The notes beneath the pieces were generated by a model. The model worked only from the letters and a program-made list of their open reading frames with translations. It made no database searches and was not told the DNA's origin. Of a stretch of 42,025 bases of DNA, positions 10,927 to 19,669 are shown piece after piece. The position numbers and the translations under genes were made by a program. Each line of letters starts with the position of its first letter. The first letter of the stretch is position 1. The stretch comes from Helicobacteraceae bacterium (GTDB taxonomy: Bacteria; Campylobacterota; Campylobacteria; Campylobacterales; Sulfurimonadaceae): NCBI GenBank assembly GCA_947498025.1, contig CANMJR010000026.1, positions 1 to 42,025 of the forward strand, given 5' to 3'.

Positions 10927-11865
10927 ATGCAGTTTGAGCTTCTCAATTCTCTGGGTAAGGAGAGGAAATCTTTTCTTTTTATCTCTGATTTTAAAGCTGA
11001 GAATTTGGAAGTCATACTTTTAGAAGATTTGCAAAAAGAGGATATTGAATTTACCATTAATGAAAATTATATTTTCACACCGCATGGAAAAACTCTGCAA
11101 AAAGTGCCTCTCTCCTTCGATGCATATAAAAAGAAATTTGATAGAGTTATAAAAAAAATAGAAGCAGGCGAGACCTATCTGCTCAATCTCACGCAGCCCA
11201 CAAAAATCAAAACCACACTTACTTTAAAAGAGATATTTGCACATGCCTCTGCGCATTACAAGTTGAGATTTAAAGATAAGTTTGTCTGTTTCTCGCCTGA
11301 GAAATTTATACAAATAGAGGGTGGTAAAATCAACACTTTCCCGATGAAGGGGACAATTGACGCCTCCATCCCACATGCGGAGCAAATAATCTTAAATAAC
11401 CAAAAAGAGATGGCGGAACATGTAATGGTTGTGGATTTGCTTCGCAATGATTTATCCATCGTGGCAACGCATGTAAAGGTAGAAAAGTTTAGATATGTTG
11501 AGACAATAGAGGCCGGGGAGAAGAGGCTTTTGCAAATTAGCTCACATATAAGCGGGCATGTCGGGGAGGATTGGTATGGGCGAATCGGCGATATTTTAAA
11601 ATCACTCCTTCCGGCGGGAAGCATAAGCGGTGCGCCAAAAAAAAGCACACTAAAAATAATCCAGGAGACAGAAGAGTATGAGAGAGGCTTTTTTAGCGGT
11701 GTTTTTGGGGTATATGACGGAGAGAGGTTTGACAGCGGAGTGATGATTCGTTTTATTGAAAAAACAGAAGATGGATTTATTTATAAAAGCGGCGGCGGAA
11801 TAACGGTTGAGAGTGACGCCATTCAAGAATATAAAGAACTTTTAGATAAGATTTATTTACCATAG
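10927..11865 (+). CDS. pabB: Aminodeoxychorismate synthase component I, short form
   Basis: This 312-residue chorismate-binding enzyme makes 4-amino-4-deoxychorismate for folate. Visible signatures are FSPEKF, PMKGT (the Lys here is typical of PabB rather than anthranilate synthase), MVVDLLRNDL, LLPAGSISGAPKK and GGGITVESD. It is shorter than the roughly 450-residue enterobacterial PabB because most of the N-terminal half of the fold is reduced. This short form is familiar from Campylobacterota and related groups. It abuts pyrB with no intergenic base and is one base from the following kinase gene. A pabA or pabC is not seen nearby. Confidence 0.85.
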   Translation: MQFELLNSLGKERKSFLFISDFKAENLEVILLEDLQKEDIEFTINENYIFTPHGKTLQKVPLSFDAYKKKFDRVIKKIEAGETYLLNLTQPTKIKTTLTLKEIFAHASAHYKLRFKDKFVCFSPEKFIQIEGGKINTFPMKGTIDASIPHAEQIILNNQKEMAEHVMVVDLLRNDLSIVATHVKVEKFRYVETIEAGEKRLLQISSHISGHVGEDWYGRIGDILKSLLPAGSISGAPKKSTLKIIQETEEYERGFFSGVFGVYDGERFDSGVMIRFIEKTEDGFIYKSGGGITVESDAIQEYKELLDKIYLP

Positions 11866-11866
11866 T

Positions 11867-13288
11867 ATGAGGTTTAACATGAAATTAAATATAGAAAATT
11901 TTTTCACAAGCGGATTTGTGTTTGATGACTCTCAGATTGATTTAAAAAGTGCTTATCAGATGATAAACATTGCTCTTATCCTCTCTGCTACAGCATTTAT
12001 TTATGGGATTATGGTCAATACAGTGAGAGATATTTCAGGTTTTGTGCCATTAGAGTCTTTTTTACTTCTTATGAATGTGCTTATGTTTTTTGCTCTTAGA
12101 AAATATAGGAGTGCATTTGACAAAGTGGCGATGATAATCACCGTTCAGTGTACATTTCTACTATTAGCAATCATATACATAAGCGACCCGGAACAAATGA
12201 AACACACATGGATTTACACCTATCCGATAGTACTTTTATATTTTCAAAAAAAACATTACGGTATCTATTGGTTTATATTTCTTCTCTTCATGATATTAAT
12301 TGCTCCGGTGCAAGGTTTTATAGAGGTAAAATATTCTTTGTTTCAGGTAACTTATATCTCTGTTGTTTTGCTGGTTGTAAGTGCGATTGTCTATTTTTAT
12401 AAGATGAAAATGAGTGAGGCCAGAGATTTAATTGTTGAACAGCAGGCAAGGTTTTTAAATTTTAACGCAGAATTAGAGAGACAGGTAAAAGAGAAAACTG
12501 TAGAGTTGGTGGAGTTGGCTGAGTCGCTGGAAGTAAAAGTTGAAGATAAAATAGTGGAGCTTTTTCAAAAAGATAAGCTTCTTACCGTTCAATCCAAACA
12601 GGCGGTTATGGGCGAAATGATAAACATGATAGCACATCAGTGGAGGCAACCGCTCTCTATGATTACACTCAAGATTGCTAATTATCAGTTTGAGCAGATG
12701 CTCAGTAAGGGACACAAGATGAGAGAAATTGACAAAACACTGGCTCAGATAAGCGACACTATCATCTACCTCTCAGATACCATAGATGATTTTCAAACAT
12801 ATTTCCACCCGAATAAAGAGTTGAGTGAAATAGAGGTGGATGCACTGCTTCAAAAGGCGATAAATTTTATACTCCCTAGGGTGAGTGATGGAGCAATACA
12901 AATTATTGTTCAAAAGAGTGAGGAGCTGATAATCCATACCTACATAAACGAGATGGTTCAAGTTTTGCTTAATTTACTTAACAATGCGATTGATGCTCTA
13001 AAAAATTCCACGCAAAGTGAGCCAAAAATCACGATTTATACGGAAGATAAAGCCGATAAGCTTTTGATATTTGTTAAAGATAATGCGAATGGAATAAGTG
13101 ATGAAAATGTAGTAAAAATTTTTGAACCCTACTTTAGCACAAAGGGAAAAAACGGAACAGGACTTGGTCTCTACATGAGCCAGATGATTGTTCAAAAGCA
13201 GTTTCATGGGGATATAAGTGTTGAGACATCTCCGGAGGGCTCTATATTCAGAGTGGAGATATTAAAAAAATTATATGAGAGCAGATAA
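11867..13288 (+). CDS. Membrane sensor histidine kinase without adjacent response regulator
   Basis: The 473-residue protein has about six hydrophobic segments in residues 25-180, with little outside the membrane, suggesting an intramembrane sensor. A coiled coil follows (about 185-245), then the H-box IAHQWRQPL with phospho-acceptor His257, the N-box LLNNAIDAL, DNANGI, FEPYFSTKGKNGTGLGL and the C-terminal ATPase fold. The MGEMINMIAHQWRQPL style of H-box is typical of the many kinases in Sulfurimonas-type genomes. An alternative start at 11879 (MKLNIENFF) is plausible. No response regulator is encoded nearby, so the partner is unknown. The 3' end overlaps the next gene by 14 bases, which suggests that the downstream membrane protein is co-expressed. 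Confidence 0.88.
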   Translation: MRFNMKLNIENFFTSGFVFDDSQIDLKSAYQMINIALILSATAFIYGIMVNTVRDISGFVPLESFLLLMNVLMFFALRKYRSAFDKVAMIITVQCTFLLLAIIYISDPEQMKHTWIYTYPIVLLYFQKKHYGIYWFIFLLFMILIAPVQGFIEVKYSLFQVTYISVVLLVVSAIVYFYKMKMSEARDLIVEQQARFLNFNAELERQVKEKTVELVELAESLEVKVEDKIVELFQKDKLLTVQSKQAVMGEMINMIAHQWRQPLSMITLKIANYQFEQMLSKGHKMREIDKTLAQISDTIIYLSDTIDDFQTYFHPNKELSEIEVDALLQKAINFILPRVSDGAIQIIVQKSEELIIHTYINEMVQVLLNLLNNAIDALKNSTQSEPKITIYTEDKADKLLIFVKDNANGISDENVVKIFEPYFSTKGKNGTGLGLYMSQMIVQKQFHGDISVETSPEGSIFRVEILKKLYESR

Positions 13289-13766
13289 AAAATATTTTGT
13301 AGAGCTTACTCTCATTCACTTTTTAGTCTCAGCCTCTCTCATCTATTTTTCGCAATACTTTTTTTTACTTTTTTTGCAAATCATCTATTTTCTGTCTCTA
13401 TCTGTTTATAGAAGCAGCTTTTTAAACGGCAAACTTTTATGTATCTATCTGATATTTTTAAACTACTCTCTGGTTCTCATTTTTTCGTTCAGTGCCTATA
13501 TTTTTTACTTTTTAACGCTCTTTGGCGTGATTCATTTTATTCATAAGCAAAATATAAATTTTACAATCAAATCTTTTTTGGCATGTGGAACTATTGCCCT
13601 GCTTATTACTTTTTTGTTTAGATATTTAGATGCACCTATTTATGATATTTCTCTCTTTTTTAATATCTCCGATAAGCAGAATTTTGTAAACAGTGAAGTT
13701 CTTTTTGCCTTGACACTCATTCATACTCTGATTTTATTTTTTGTTTTATTTAAAAAAAAGAGGTAA
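13275..13766 (+). CDS. Small polytopic membrane protein, function unknown
   Basis: This 163-residue protein is almost entirely hydrophobic, with about five membrane segments (roughly residues 10-35, 36-45, 52-75, 78-88 and 98-115, and a last one near 142-160), ending in a positively charged KKKR tail. It overlaps the end of the histidine kinase gene by 14 bases and is probably translated from the same message. I recognise no family. The context allows a role as accessory subunit or signal partner of the kinase, but that is inference. Confidence 0.6.
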   Translation: MRADKKYFVELTLIHFLVSASLIYFSQYFFLLFLQIIYFLSLSVYRSSFLNGKLLCIYLIFLNYSLVLIFSFSAYIFYFLTLFGVIHFIHKQNINFTIKSFLACGTIALLITFLFRYLDAPIYDISLFFNISDKQNFVNSEVLFALTLIHTLILFFVLFKKKR

Positions 13767-13774
13767 ATTAGAGA

Positions 13775-13780
13775 TATAAT
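13775..13780 (+). promoter_or_regulatory. Candidate -10 box for tal
   Basis: TATAAT lies 27 bases upstream of the tal ATG, in the gap after the membrane protein gene. An AGGA ribosome site follows at 13797-13800. No -35 consensus is seen. The call rests on sequence and spacing. Confidence 0.5.
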
Positions 13781-13806
13781 TTAGAAAAATTATTCAGGAA
13801 TTAAAG

Positions 13807-14787
13807 ATGTATATAGAAGATTTAAAATTTTCGTTATGGGCAGATTTTATCGAGAGAGAGTATCTCGATAATGAGTTCAAAGAGTTGATAAATGACGGGA
13901 TAATCAACGGTGCGACTTCCAATCCTGCTATTTTTAAAAACGCTATTTTAAACTCACCCGCTTATAAAGAGCAGCTTGCAACCTTAGGTTCATTCTCTCC
14001 AAAGGAGAAGTATGAGGCTTTGGCGATTTACGACATAAGTAAAGCCGCAGATATTTTAAAACCACTTTATGAGAGAGGCGATGACGGGTATGTGAGTATC
14101 GAAGTTGACCCCTTCTTTTGCGACGATGCGCAGGCTACAATTGCTGAGGGAAAGAGACTCTTTGAGAGAATCGGTAAAAAGAATGTAATGATAAAAGTTC
14201 CGGCTACACATGCCGGATATGAAGCTATGAGAGAACTCACTGCATGTGGAATTCCGGTAAATGCAACACTCATCTTCTCAAAAGCTCAAGCTGTCTTTTG
14301 TGCAAAAGCATTTGAAGAGGGTGTGGCAAAACATGGTAAGGGCGTTGACACTGTTATAAGCATTTTTGTGAGTAGAGTTGACCGGGCTTTGGATGCAGAA
14401 CTTGCCAAAAATGGTATTGATGTGGCGTTATCCGGAATTTATAACAGCGCCGATATTTACAACAAAATTGAGGGGATGGGGGTTTTGGGCTGCCGCACGC
14501 TCTTTGCCAGCACGGGAGTAAAAGATGATTCGCTTCCGGCGCACTATTATGTGAGTGGACTTCTGGCATATAACAGCGTAAACACAGCTCCAATCGATAC
14601 TATAAAAGCTTTTCATGCCAAGGGTGCAAAACAAAAAGCTCTGCCGATTTCGGATGAAGTTATAAAAGCGCATTTTGCAAAAGTGTCGGCATGCGGAGTG
14701 GATTTTGATAGAGTAATAGAGACGCAGATAGCGGATGGATTAAATGCATTTAAAGATGCTTTTAGAGATATTTTGGAGGCATTATGA
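13807..14787 (+). CDS. tal: Transaldolase
   Basis: This 326-residue enzyme of the non-oxidative pentose phosphate pathway moves a dihydroxyacetone unit between sugar phosphates. Motifs are GATSNPAIFK near residues 36-45, SIEVDPFFCDD near 98-108, the Schiff-base lysine in VMIKVPAT around residue 127, and NATLIFSKAQA. Length fits the long bacterial TalB-like group rather than the 220-residue short type. It has its own -10 box and a good AGGA site. The stop overlaps the start of the next ATPase gene by four bases (ATGA), coupling two functionally unrelated genes. Confidence 0.93.
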   Translation: MYIEDLKFSLWADFIEREYLDNEFKELINDGIINGATSNPAIFKNAILNSPAYKEQLATLGSFSPKEKYEALAIYDISKAADILKPLYERGDDGYVSIEVDPFFCDDAQATIAEGKRLFERIGKKNVMIKVPATHAGYEAMRELTACGIPVNATLIFSKAQAVFCAKAFEEGVAKHGKGVDTVISIFVSRVDRALDAELAKNGIDVALSGIYNSADIYNKIEGMGVLGCRTLFASTGVKDDSLPAHYYVSGLLAYNSVNTAPIDTIKAFHAKGAKQKALPISDEVIKAHFAKVSACGVDFDRVIETQIADGLNAFKDAFRDILEAL

Positions 14788-15974
14788 GCGAAGATGATTA
14801 CAGCATAGATGTAGATAAGTTAACCTACGAGCAGACAAAAAAGATACGAGCCTACCTTAAAACCATGATAGATAATAAGGGAAGCGATTTGCATATCAAG
14901 GCGAACTCCGCAATCAGAATGAGAAATAAGGACGGCGATATTGTTGCCTTCTCGGGTGGAATATTTGAAAAAAGCGATGTTCTCATGTTCGCAAAAGAGC
15001 TTTTAAAAAATAGATTTCCGGAGTTTGTAAAAAATAAAGAGATGGATTTCGTTTATCCCTTTGATGAAGAGAATCGTTTTCGTGTCAACATGTTCTTTCA
15101 GATGGAGGGAATCTCCGCCGTGTTTCGTGTTATTCCTATAACTATTCCAACCTTTGAAGAGTACCATTTACCCGAAATTTTAAGAAGTTTTACTACAAAA
15201 AAGAGCGGAATCGTTTTGGTGACGGGTGCGACGGGGAGCGGAAAATCTACCACTTTAGCTTCGATTATCGATGAGGTAAACAAAACGCAGAGAAAACACA
15301 TCATAACAATAGAGGATCCGATAGAGTTTGTTCACAAAGATAAAGGGTGTATTATTAATCAGCGTTCGGTCGGACAGGATACCCTCTCTTTTGGAGCAGC
15401 GTTAAAATCGGCGCTTCGTGAAGATCCCGATATTATTTTGGTGGGAGAGATGAGGGATAAAGAGACAATTAATCTTGCCTTGCATGCAGCCGATACGGGG
15501 CATTTGGTTTTTTCAACTCTTCATACTATAGATGCAAAAGAGACAATCAACCGTATTATCTCTCAGTTTCCCACAGATGAGCAAAACCGCGTGAGACTCT
15601 CACTTGCAGGAGTGCTTCAGGGGATAGTTTCACAAAGATTGGTGAAGACGATTAACGGAGGCCGTCGCGCCGCTATGGAGATATTAATCCGCAATGCAAC
15701 AATTGAGAAACTGATTATGGAGAATCGCGATCATGAGATTCGTGATGCTATCGAACAGGGGAAAAGTCACTACAAATCTCAAAGTTTTGACCAGTCACTT
15801 TTAGATTTGTATAATGAGGGAATTATCTCAAGAGAGCAGGCTAAAGAGAATGCAACAAGTCCGGCCGATTTAGAGCTTAAGATGAGCGGTTTAACTTCGG
15901 GTGACGCATCAAGCAAAAGCGGTTCTGTGAACGGACAAATAAATGATGGGGACTTTTTTGATTTGAAACAGTAG
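14784..15974 (+). CDS. PilT/PilU-family twitching motility ATPase
   Basis: This 396-residue secretion-type ATPase powers retraction of type IV pili, or is a homologue. An N-terminal PAS-like domain is followed by Walker A GATGSGKS at residues 148-155, the Asp box IEDPIEF, Walker B ILVGEMRD and the His box THTIDA-type segment (STLHTIDAKE). The C-terminal part, with FDQSLLDLYNEGIIS and a Gly/Ser-rich tail, resembles PilU more than PilT, so I give no symbol. Other pilus genes are absent from the window. It overlaps tal by four bases. Confidence 0.88.
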   Translation: MSEDDYSIDVDKLTYEQTKKIRAYLKTMIDNKGSDLHIKANSAIRMRNKDGDIVAFSGGIFEKSDVLMFAKELLKNRFPEFVKNKEMDFVYPFDEENRFRVNMFFQMEGISAVFRVIPITIPTFEEYHLPEILRSFTTKKSGIVLVTGATGSGKSTTLASIIDEVNKTQRKHIITIEDPIEFVHKDKGCIINQRSVGQDTLSFGAALKSALREDPDIILVGEMRDKETINLALHAADTGHLVFSTLHTIDAKETINRIISQFPTDEQNRVRLSLAGVLQGIVSQRLVKTINGGRRAAMEILIRNATIEKLIMENRDHEIRDAIEQGKSHYKSQSFDQSLLDLYNEGIISREQAKENATSPADLELKMSGLTSGDASSKSGSVNGQINDGDFFDLKQ

Positions 15975-16001
15975 TTTAACTGCTTTTAAAGCTTAACTAA
16001 G

Positions 16002-16007
16002 TATAAT
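16002..16007 (+). promoter_or_regulatory. Candidate -10 box for rplY-pth
   Basis: TATAAT, flanked as AAGTATAATTGC, lies 30 bases before the rplY start, and AAGGA at 16026-16030 gives a well-spaced ribosome site. The 62-base gap after the ATPase gene holds nothing else recognisable. Confidence 0.55.
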
Positions 16008-16036
16008 TGCGCCTATTTTTTATTTAAGGATTACAT

Positions 16037-16573
16037 ATGTTAGAAGGCATAATTAGAGAGAGTATTGGTAAGAAGGGTACAAAAGCGCTTCGCCGTGATG
16101 GTTATCTGATTGCAAACATTTACGGAAAAGGTCTTGAAAATATTCATGCGGCATTTAAGTCAAATGAATATATCCGTACTGTTCGCAACAAAGAGACTTT
16201 AGCGTTCCCAGTTTCAGTTAACGGTAAAGTGATGAATGTTGTAGTTCAATCATATGAGTCACATGCAGTAACAGGTAATCTTTTACATGTTGATTTAATG
16301 GTGGCACAGCCGGGTGTTGTAACTCATTATCATGTTCCAGTTGTACCAGAAGGTATTGCATTTGGTCTTAAAAACAAAGGTCTTGTAAATGTTTCAAAAG
16401 CTCGTTTAAGAGTCAAAGCAGCGATTGAAAATGTTCCAAATTCTATTGTTGTAGATGTTACTCCAATGGATGTTGGCGATTCTAGACTTATCAGAGATAT
16501 AGCTAAAATTGATAATGTTACATTTACAGATTCTGATCGTGTAGCTGTAGTAAGTATCATTAAAGCTAAATAA
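16037..16573 (+). CDS. rplY: 50S ribosomal protein L25 (Ctc form)
   Basis: This 178-residue protein has the L25 N-terminal 5S rRNA-binding domain (about residues 1-90, with [22 protein letters not shown]) followed by the longer C-terminal TL5/Ctc domain ([20 protein letters not shown]). It binds 5S rRNA in the large ribosomal subunit. The two-domain length is usual outside the gamma-proteobacteria. The gene is followed after two bases by pth, the order I recall from Campylobacter, and has its own candidate promoter. Confidence 0.93.
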   Translation: MLEGIIRESIGKKGTKALRRDGYLIANIYGKGLENIHAAFKSNEYIRTVRNKETLAFPVSVNGKVMNVVVQSYESHAVTGNLLHVDLMVAQPGVVTHYHVPVVPEGIAFGLKNKGLVNVSKARLRVKAAIENVPNSIVVDVTPMDVGDSRLIRDIAKIDNVTFTDSDRVAVVSIIKAK

Positions 16574-16575
16574 TC

Positions 16576-17130
16576 ATGCTTATAGTCGGACTGGGTAATC
16601 CTGGCCCGACTTATGAAAAAACGCGTCACAACATCGGCTTTATGGTTGTTGACGAACTTATTTTACGCAATAAAGCCTCGAAGCTCTCTTCCTCTTCCCA
16701 AGCAGAACTCTATAAATTTTCTGAATATTTTCTACTCAAACCGCTTACTTTTATGAATCTCTCCGGCATAGCAATAGCACAGGTAAAAAATTTTTATAAA
16801 ATCGATAAAGTTGTGATTATCCATGACGATTTAGATCTTCCATTTGGAGCCATCCGTTTTAAGTTTGGTGGCGGACATGGCGGACATAACGGCTTAAAAT
16901 CTGCAGACGAAAAAATCTCCAAAGAGTACATGCGCGTGAGAATGGGAATAGGGAAACCCGAACATAAGGGCGAGGTTGCCTCTTTTGTTTTGAGTGATTT
17001 TAGTGCCGATGAAAAAAAGCATCTTGAGGCGTGGATTTCAAAAGCATGTGAAGCGGTAGAATTTTTGCTTCATAATTCACTCGAGGATACAAGCTCAAAA
17101 TTTGCAGTCAAACAACTTGAGTTAAAATAA
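16576..17130 (+). CDS. pth: Peptidyl-tRNA hydrolase
   Basis: This 184-residue enzyme releases tRNA from prematurely dropped peptidyl-tRNA. Signatures are VGLGNPGPTYEKTRHNIGF, here cited in parts: GLGNPG at residues 5-10 and the catalytic His in TRHNIG near residue 19, MNLSG near 61, HDDLDLPFG with the catalytic Asp, and GGGHGGHNGLKS. The length is typical. It sits between rplY and the permease gene with very short gaps, giving a probable rplY-pth-lpt operon. Confidence 0.95.
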   Translation: MLIVGLGNPGPTYEKTRHNIGFMVVDELILRNKASKLSSSSQAELYKFSEYFLLKPLTFMNLSGIAIAQVKNFYKIDKVVIIHDDLDLPFGAIRFKFGGGHGGHNGLKSADEKISKEYMRVRMGIGKPEHKGEVASFVLSDFSADEKKHLEAWISKACEAVEFLLHNSLEDTSSKFAVKQLELK

Positions 17131-17134
17131 CTCC

Positions 17135-18199
17135 ATGCTCGCCTTCAAATATATCTCCCTTCACTATCTCAAATATTTCTTTGTCATTTTAGTAGCTTTG
17201 AGTATGTTTTTGGTCGGGCTTGACTACATGGAAAATGCAGAGGAGCTGGCAAACTCCGCCAACTTAACACTTATCTATCTTACATATAAATCCTTCTTTG
17301 CAATAGACATGCTTCTTCCTCTATCTTTAGTTTTTGCCATGATTACGACAAAAATTTTTTTAATTCGCTCCAATGCTTTGGTCTCGTTTTACTCCTTAGG
17401 GTATTCTAGAACAGATATTCTTCGCCCCTTTGTTGTTGTTTCAACCTCAATTATAGTTCTGTTTATATTTTTGCATGCACTCCCAAGTTTTTCAAGAGCG
17501 GACGAATTTTCTAACAATATCCGCAAACATGCCCAATATTTAAACCCTACAAAAGATCTCTTTTTTATATATAAGGACAAATATATTTACTTCTCAAAAC
17601 TGCTGCCGCTTCAAGAAAAAGCCGAGGGCATAAGAGTTTTTAGTGTAAAAGAGAACTCTTTGAATGAGGTTATAGTTGCAAAAGAGGCAAAATACAGGGA
17701 TGGATTTTGGCATATCAAAGAGGCGGATGTCATTACTAAACCCAATGATTTGAGTTTAGAATCACTGGGTATGAAAGTTACAAATCAAAAAGATTTATAT
17801 ATTCTTGAAGGATTTCGCCCTGACATGCTTGACCAAGTTTATGAAGGAAAAGTGAACTTTACAATCAAAGATGCTTTGGATGCCATAGCACTTTTAAGAG
17901 AGCAGAATATAAATATAAGCAGTATTAAAAGTGCCCTTTATAAAATATTTGTCTATCCTCTTTTTGTACCATGTCTGGTTGTGATTATCTTCTTTTTTGT
18001 GCCTGTAAGTTCGAGATTTTTAAATGTTTCACTCTTTAGTTTTGTGGCAATTCTTGCAACGCTTCTTATTTGGGGTATCCTTTTTATGCTCATAGAACTT
18101 TCAAACAACAAAACCCTCCCCAGCGAAATCGGCATAGTCGCCCCCGTATTTATTCTCTTCTTCATAGCCCTCTATCGGTGGAAAAAATTTTATAATTGA
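17135..18199 (+). CDS. LptF/LptG-family permease (YjgP/YjgQ)
   Basis: This 354-residue inner membrane protein has about three N-terminal membrane segments (near residues 13-30, 45-75, 95-120), a large periplasmic domain (about 130-265), and three C-terminal segments (about 270-350). This is the layout of the LptF/LptG subunits of the lipopolysaccharide export transporter LptB2FG. LptF and LptG cannot be told apart here, although in C. jejuni the gene following pth is of this family. It starts four bases after pth. The next genes on the plus strand belong to a different, accessory region. Confidence 0.85.
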   Translation: MLAFKYISLHYLKYFFVILVALSMFLVGLDYMENAEELANSANLTLIYLTYKSFFAIDMLLPLSLVFAMITTKIFLIRSNALVSFYSLGYSRTDILRPFVVVSTSIIVLFIFLHALPSFSRADEFSNNIRKHAQYLNPTKDLFFIYKDKYIYFSKLLPLQEKAEGIRVFSVKENSLNEVIVAKEAKYRDGFWHIKEADVITKPNDLSLESLGMKVTNQKDLYILEGFRPDMLDQVYEGKVNFTIKDALDAIALLREQNINISSIKSALYKIFVYPLFVPCLVVIIFFFVPVSSRFLNVSLFSFVAILATLLIWGILFMLIELSNNKTLPSEIGIVAPVFILFFIALYRWKKFYN

Positions 18200-18231
18200 T
18201 AAAAATTATTGCGTGGAAGTTGTGACCTTTT

Positions 18232-18475
18232 TTACTCATAACTATTTTGTCTGTGTAAAACCATACCGATAATTATTGTCTCATTCGCTACATCAAAAAG
18301 TATTCTATAATCGCCAACCCTTAATCTGTACGCCGGTTCAAAGCTTGTAAGTTTTTTAATATTTGCTAGGTTGGGAAAGTTTTTAAGTTCTAAAATTTTA
18401 GTATGAAGTTTTTTTAAGCGGCTCATTAATAGATTTTAAATCTTTTATAGCACTTTTTCTAATCTCAATTTGCAT
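18232..18475 (-). pseudogene. RelE/ParE-type toxin gene with a frameshift at an A7 tract
   Basis: The downstream frame encodes a clear RelE-family C-terminus: ILELKNFPNLANIKKL, the VGDYRILFDV core and an HRQNSYE end. The natural N-terminus is in another frame. An ATG at 18475, overlapping the antitoxin stop, reads MQIEIRKSAIKDLKSI, then reaches seven A bases (minus strand, about 18408-18414) and stops soon afterwards at 25 codons. Removing one A would fuse the two into a normal toxin of about 80 residues. The toxin is therefore inactive, phase-variable, restored by transcriptional slippage, or affected by a homopolymer sequencing error. An ATG at 18426 could start a truncated 64-residue form. 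RelE-family toxins cleave mRNA on the ribosome. Confidence 0.75.
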
Positions 18476-18653
18476 TTTTTAAATATTCATCAAAAGATAT
18501 ACTCTCTTCATGTCTTGATGCACTTAAAAGTTTTAAATCTTCAATATCTTCTTTTGAGACTATCTCTAAACCATCATTTTTAAAATGCTCTAGTAACCAA
18601 ATAACTTTTTCAACAAGCGATTCATTTTGAATATTAATCGTTAATGATTGCAT
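18465..18653 (-). CDS. Antitoxin of a RelBE/ParDE-type module
   Basis: This 62-residue acidic protein has a short beta-rich N-terminus (SLTINIQNES) followed by a helix and an EESISFDEYLKN tail, the usual build of small antitoxins paired with RelE toxins. An AAAGG site lies eight bases before the ATG. Its stop overlaps the start of the (broken) toxin gene by 11 bases, the typical antitoxin-first order. Assignment comes mainly from the partner. The exact antitoxin family is not determined. Confidence 0.7.
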   Translation of the reverse strand: MQSLTINIQNESLVEKVIWLLEHFKNDGLEIVSKEDIEDLKLLSASRHEESISFDEYLKNAN

Positions 18654-18874
18654 ATTATGACCTTTAGTTTAATTTTAATAGATGCAAATTATATCTTAAT
18701 TCAGGCAAGCAATTAGTAATAAGAACACCAAACGGTTGTGAAAAAGAAAGCCAATCTGCTCCTTGGTTTGGAAGCATAAATCTTACTTTTAAAAAGAGGA
18801 TACTATACAATTTATGATATTATACATAACAAAATGATTATATCGTTTGTACGGTTACTCATAAGGAGTATAAA

Positions 18875-19405
18875 ATGTCACTGAATGTAGCGTCTAAACT
18901 TGTACTTGACAATATTATAAAGTACATGACTTATAAAAATAGTGGTAATCAGCTATGGGAAAGGTTGTATCAAAAATATATTTTTTTATTAGAACTTGAA
19001 TATTTTAAAAAGTATGACACACATATAACTAATGTAAAATTCAAAAGTTATGAGTTTGGACCATTCTCTGTAGATGTAGCACAAAGGCTCGATGGAGTTG
19101 ACTCTAGCGACATTGATTTAAGTGATGAAATAAAACAAGAGATAGACTTAATTTTTGATAAATGGTATACAGGGAATGTAAAAGACGATTTTGAAAGAGT
19201 GATAAAACATGTTCATTCTTTGATGATTTATAATCTTGTTCCATATGATGAATATTATAATTTTAAAAATTTCAACAAAGAAGACTTAGAACTTATTATA
19301 GTTAGCGAAGAAGAGCTTACTGGAGAAAAACTTAGGTTAGAAAAAGCAAGTTTTTATAATATACATCGACAAGCTCCTTCATATGTTCACTTATTTGAGA
19401 AATAA
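18875..19405 (+). CDS. Panacea (DUF4065/SocA-like) domain protein, probable antitoxin
   Basis: The 176-residue protein shows the layout of the Panacea domain: an N-terminal helix (VASKLVLDNIIKYM), LYQKYIFLLELEYFKKYD where the family has its KLLYF-type helix, then KSYEFGPFSVDVAQRL matching the conserved tryptophan- or tyrosine-x-x-GP-type segment, and an acidic C-terminal half. Panacea proteins are known as universal antitoxins (SocA, GepA and PanA types) paired with diverse toxins. A strong AAGGAG site lies six bases before the start. The stop codon is directly followed by the ATG of an 87-codon gene, which could be the partner. I am fairly sure of the fold and less sure of the antitoxin role. 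Confidence 0.6.
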   Translation: MSLNVASKLVLDNIIKYMTYKNSGNQLWERLYQKYIFLLELEYFKKYDTHITNVKFKSYEFGPFSVDVAQRLDGVDSSDIDLSDEIKQEIDLIFDKWYTGNVKDDFERVIKHVHSLMIYNLVPYDEYYNFKNFNKEDLELIIVSEEELTGEKLRLEKASFYNIHRQAPSYVHLFEK

Positions 19406-19669
19406 ATGGCATCACTCGGTTTGATAACAGAACTTATAAGATATTTAGCTCACACATACCCTGTACATAGAGCGCATTTTTATAAAAATAGAGCGATGAT
19501 GGATAAGCCATTAAGAATAATAACAGTTAAAACAAGTGATACAGAATTAGTGGATGTCATCAATAATATTAATGATGATTTTTTTAGTGTTGACATTAAT
19601 ACTGCCAGACTCAAAGCAGATATTTTTTCAGCTATAAAAAATCGTACAAACGCGTTTACAACTGATTGA
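19406..19669 (+). CDS. Small protein of unknown function, candidate partner of the Panacea protein
   Basis: This 87-residue protein is encoded immediately after the Panacea gene (TAA followed by ATG). It has a basic N-terminal half (residues 1-42, with HTYPVHRAHFYKNRAMMD) and a second half resembling a small alpha/beta unit with KTSDTELVDVINNIN. No signal peptide or membrane segment is visible. I recognise no family. Coupling to a Panacea gene makes a toxin role possible, but the product could equally be an accessory subunit. Confidence 0.5.
   Translation: MASLGLITELIRYLAHTYPVHRAHFYKNRAMMDKPLRIITVKTSDTELVDVINNINDDFFSVDINTARLKADIFSAIKNRTNAFTTD

Noticed and set aside
18665-18822. An open run of about 50 codons between the antitoxin and Panacea genes (contains RTPNGCEKESQSAPWFGS)
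   Set aside because: It has no start codon or ribosome site and no homology that I recognise. It could be a remnant, but the evidence is too weak for a feature.
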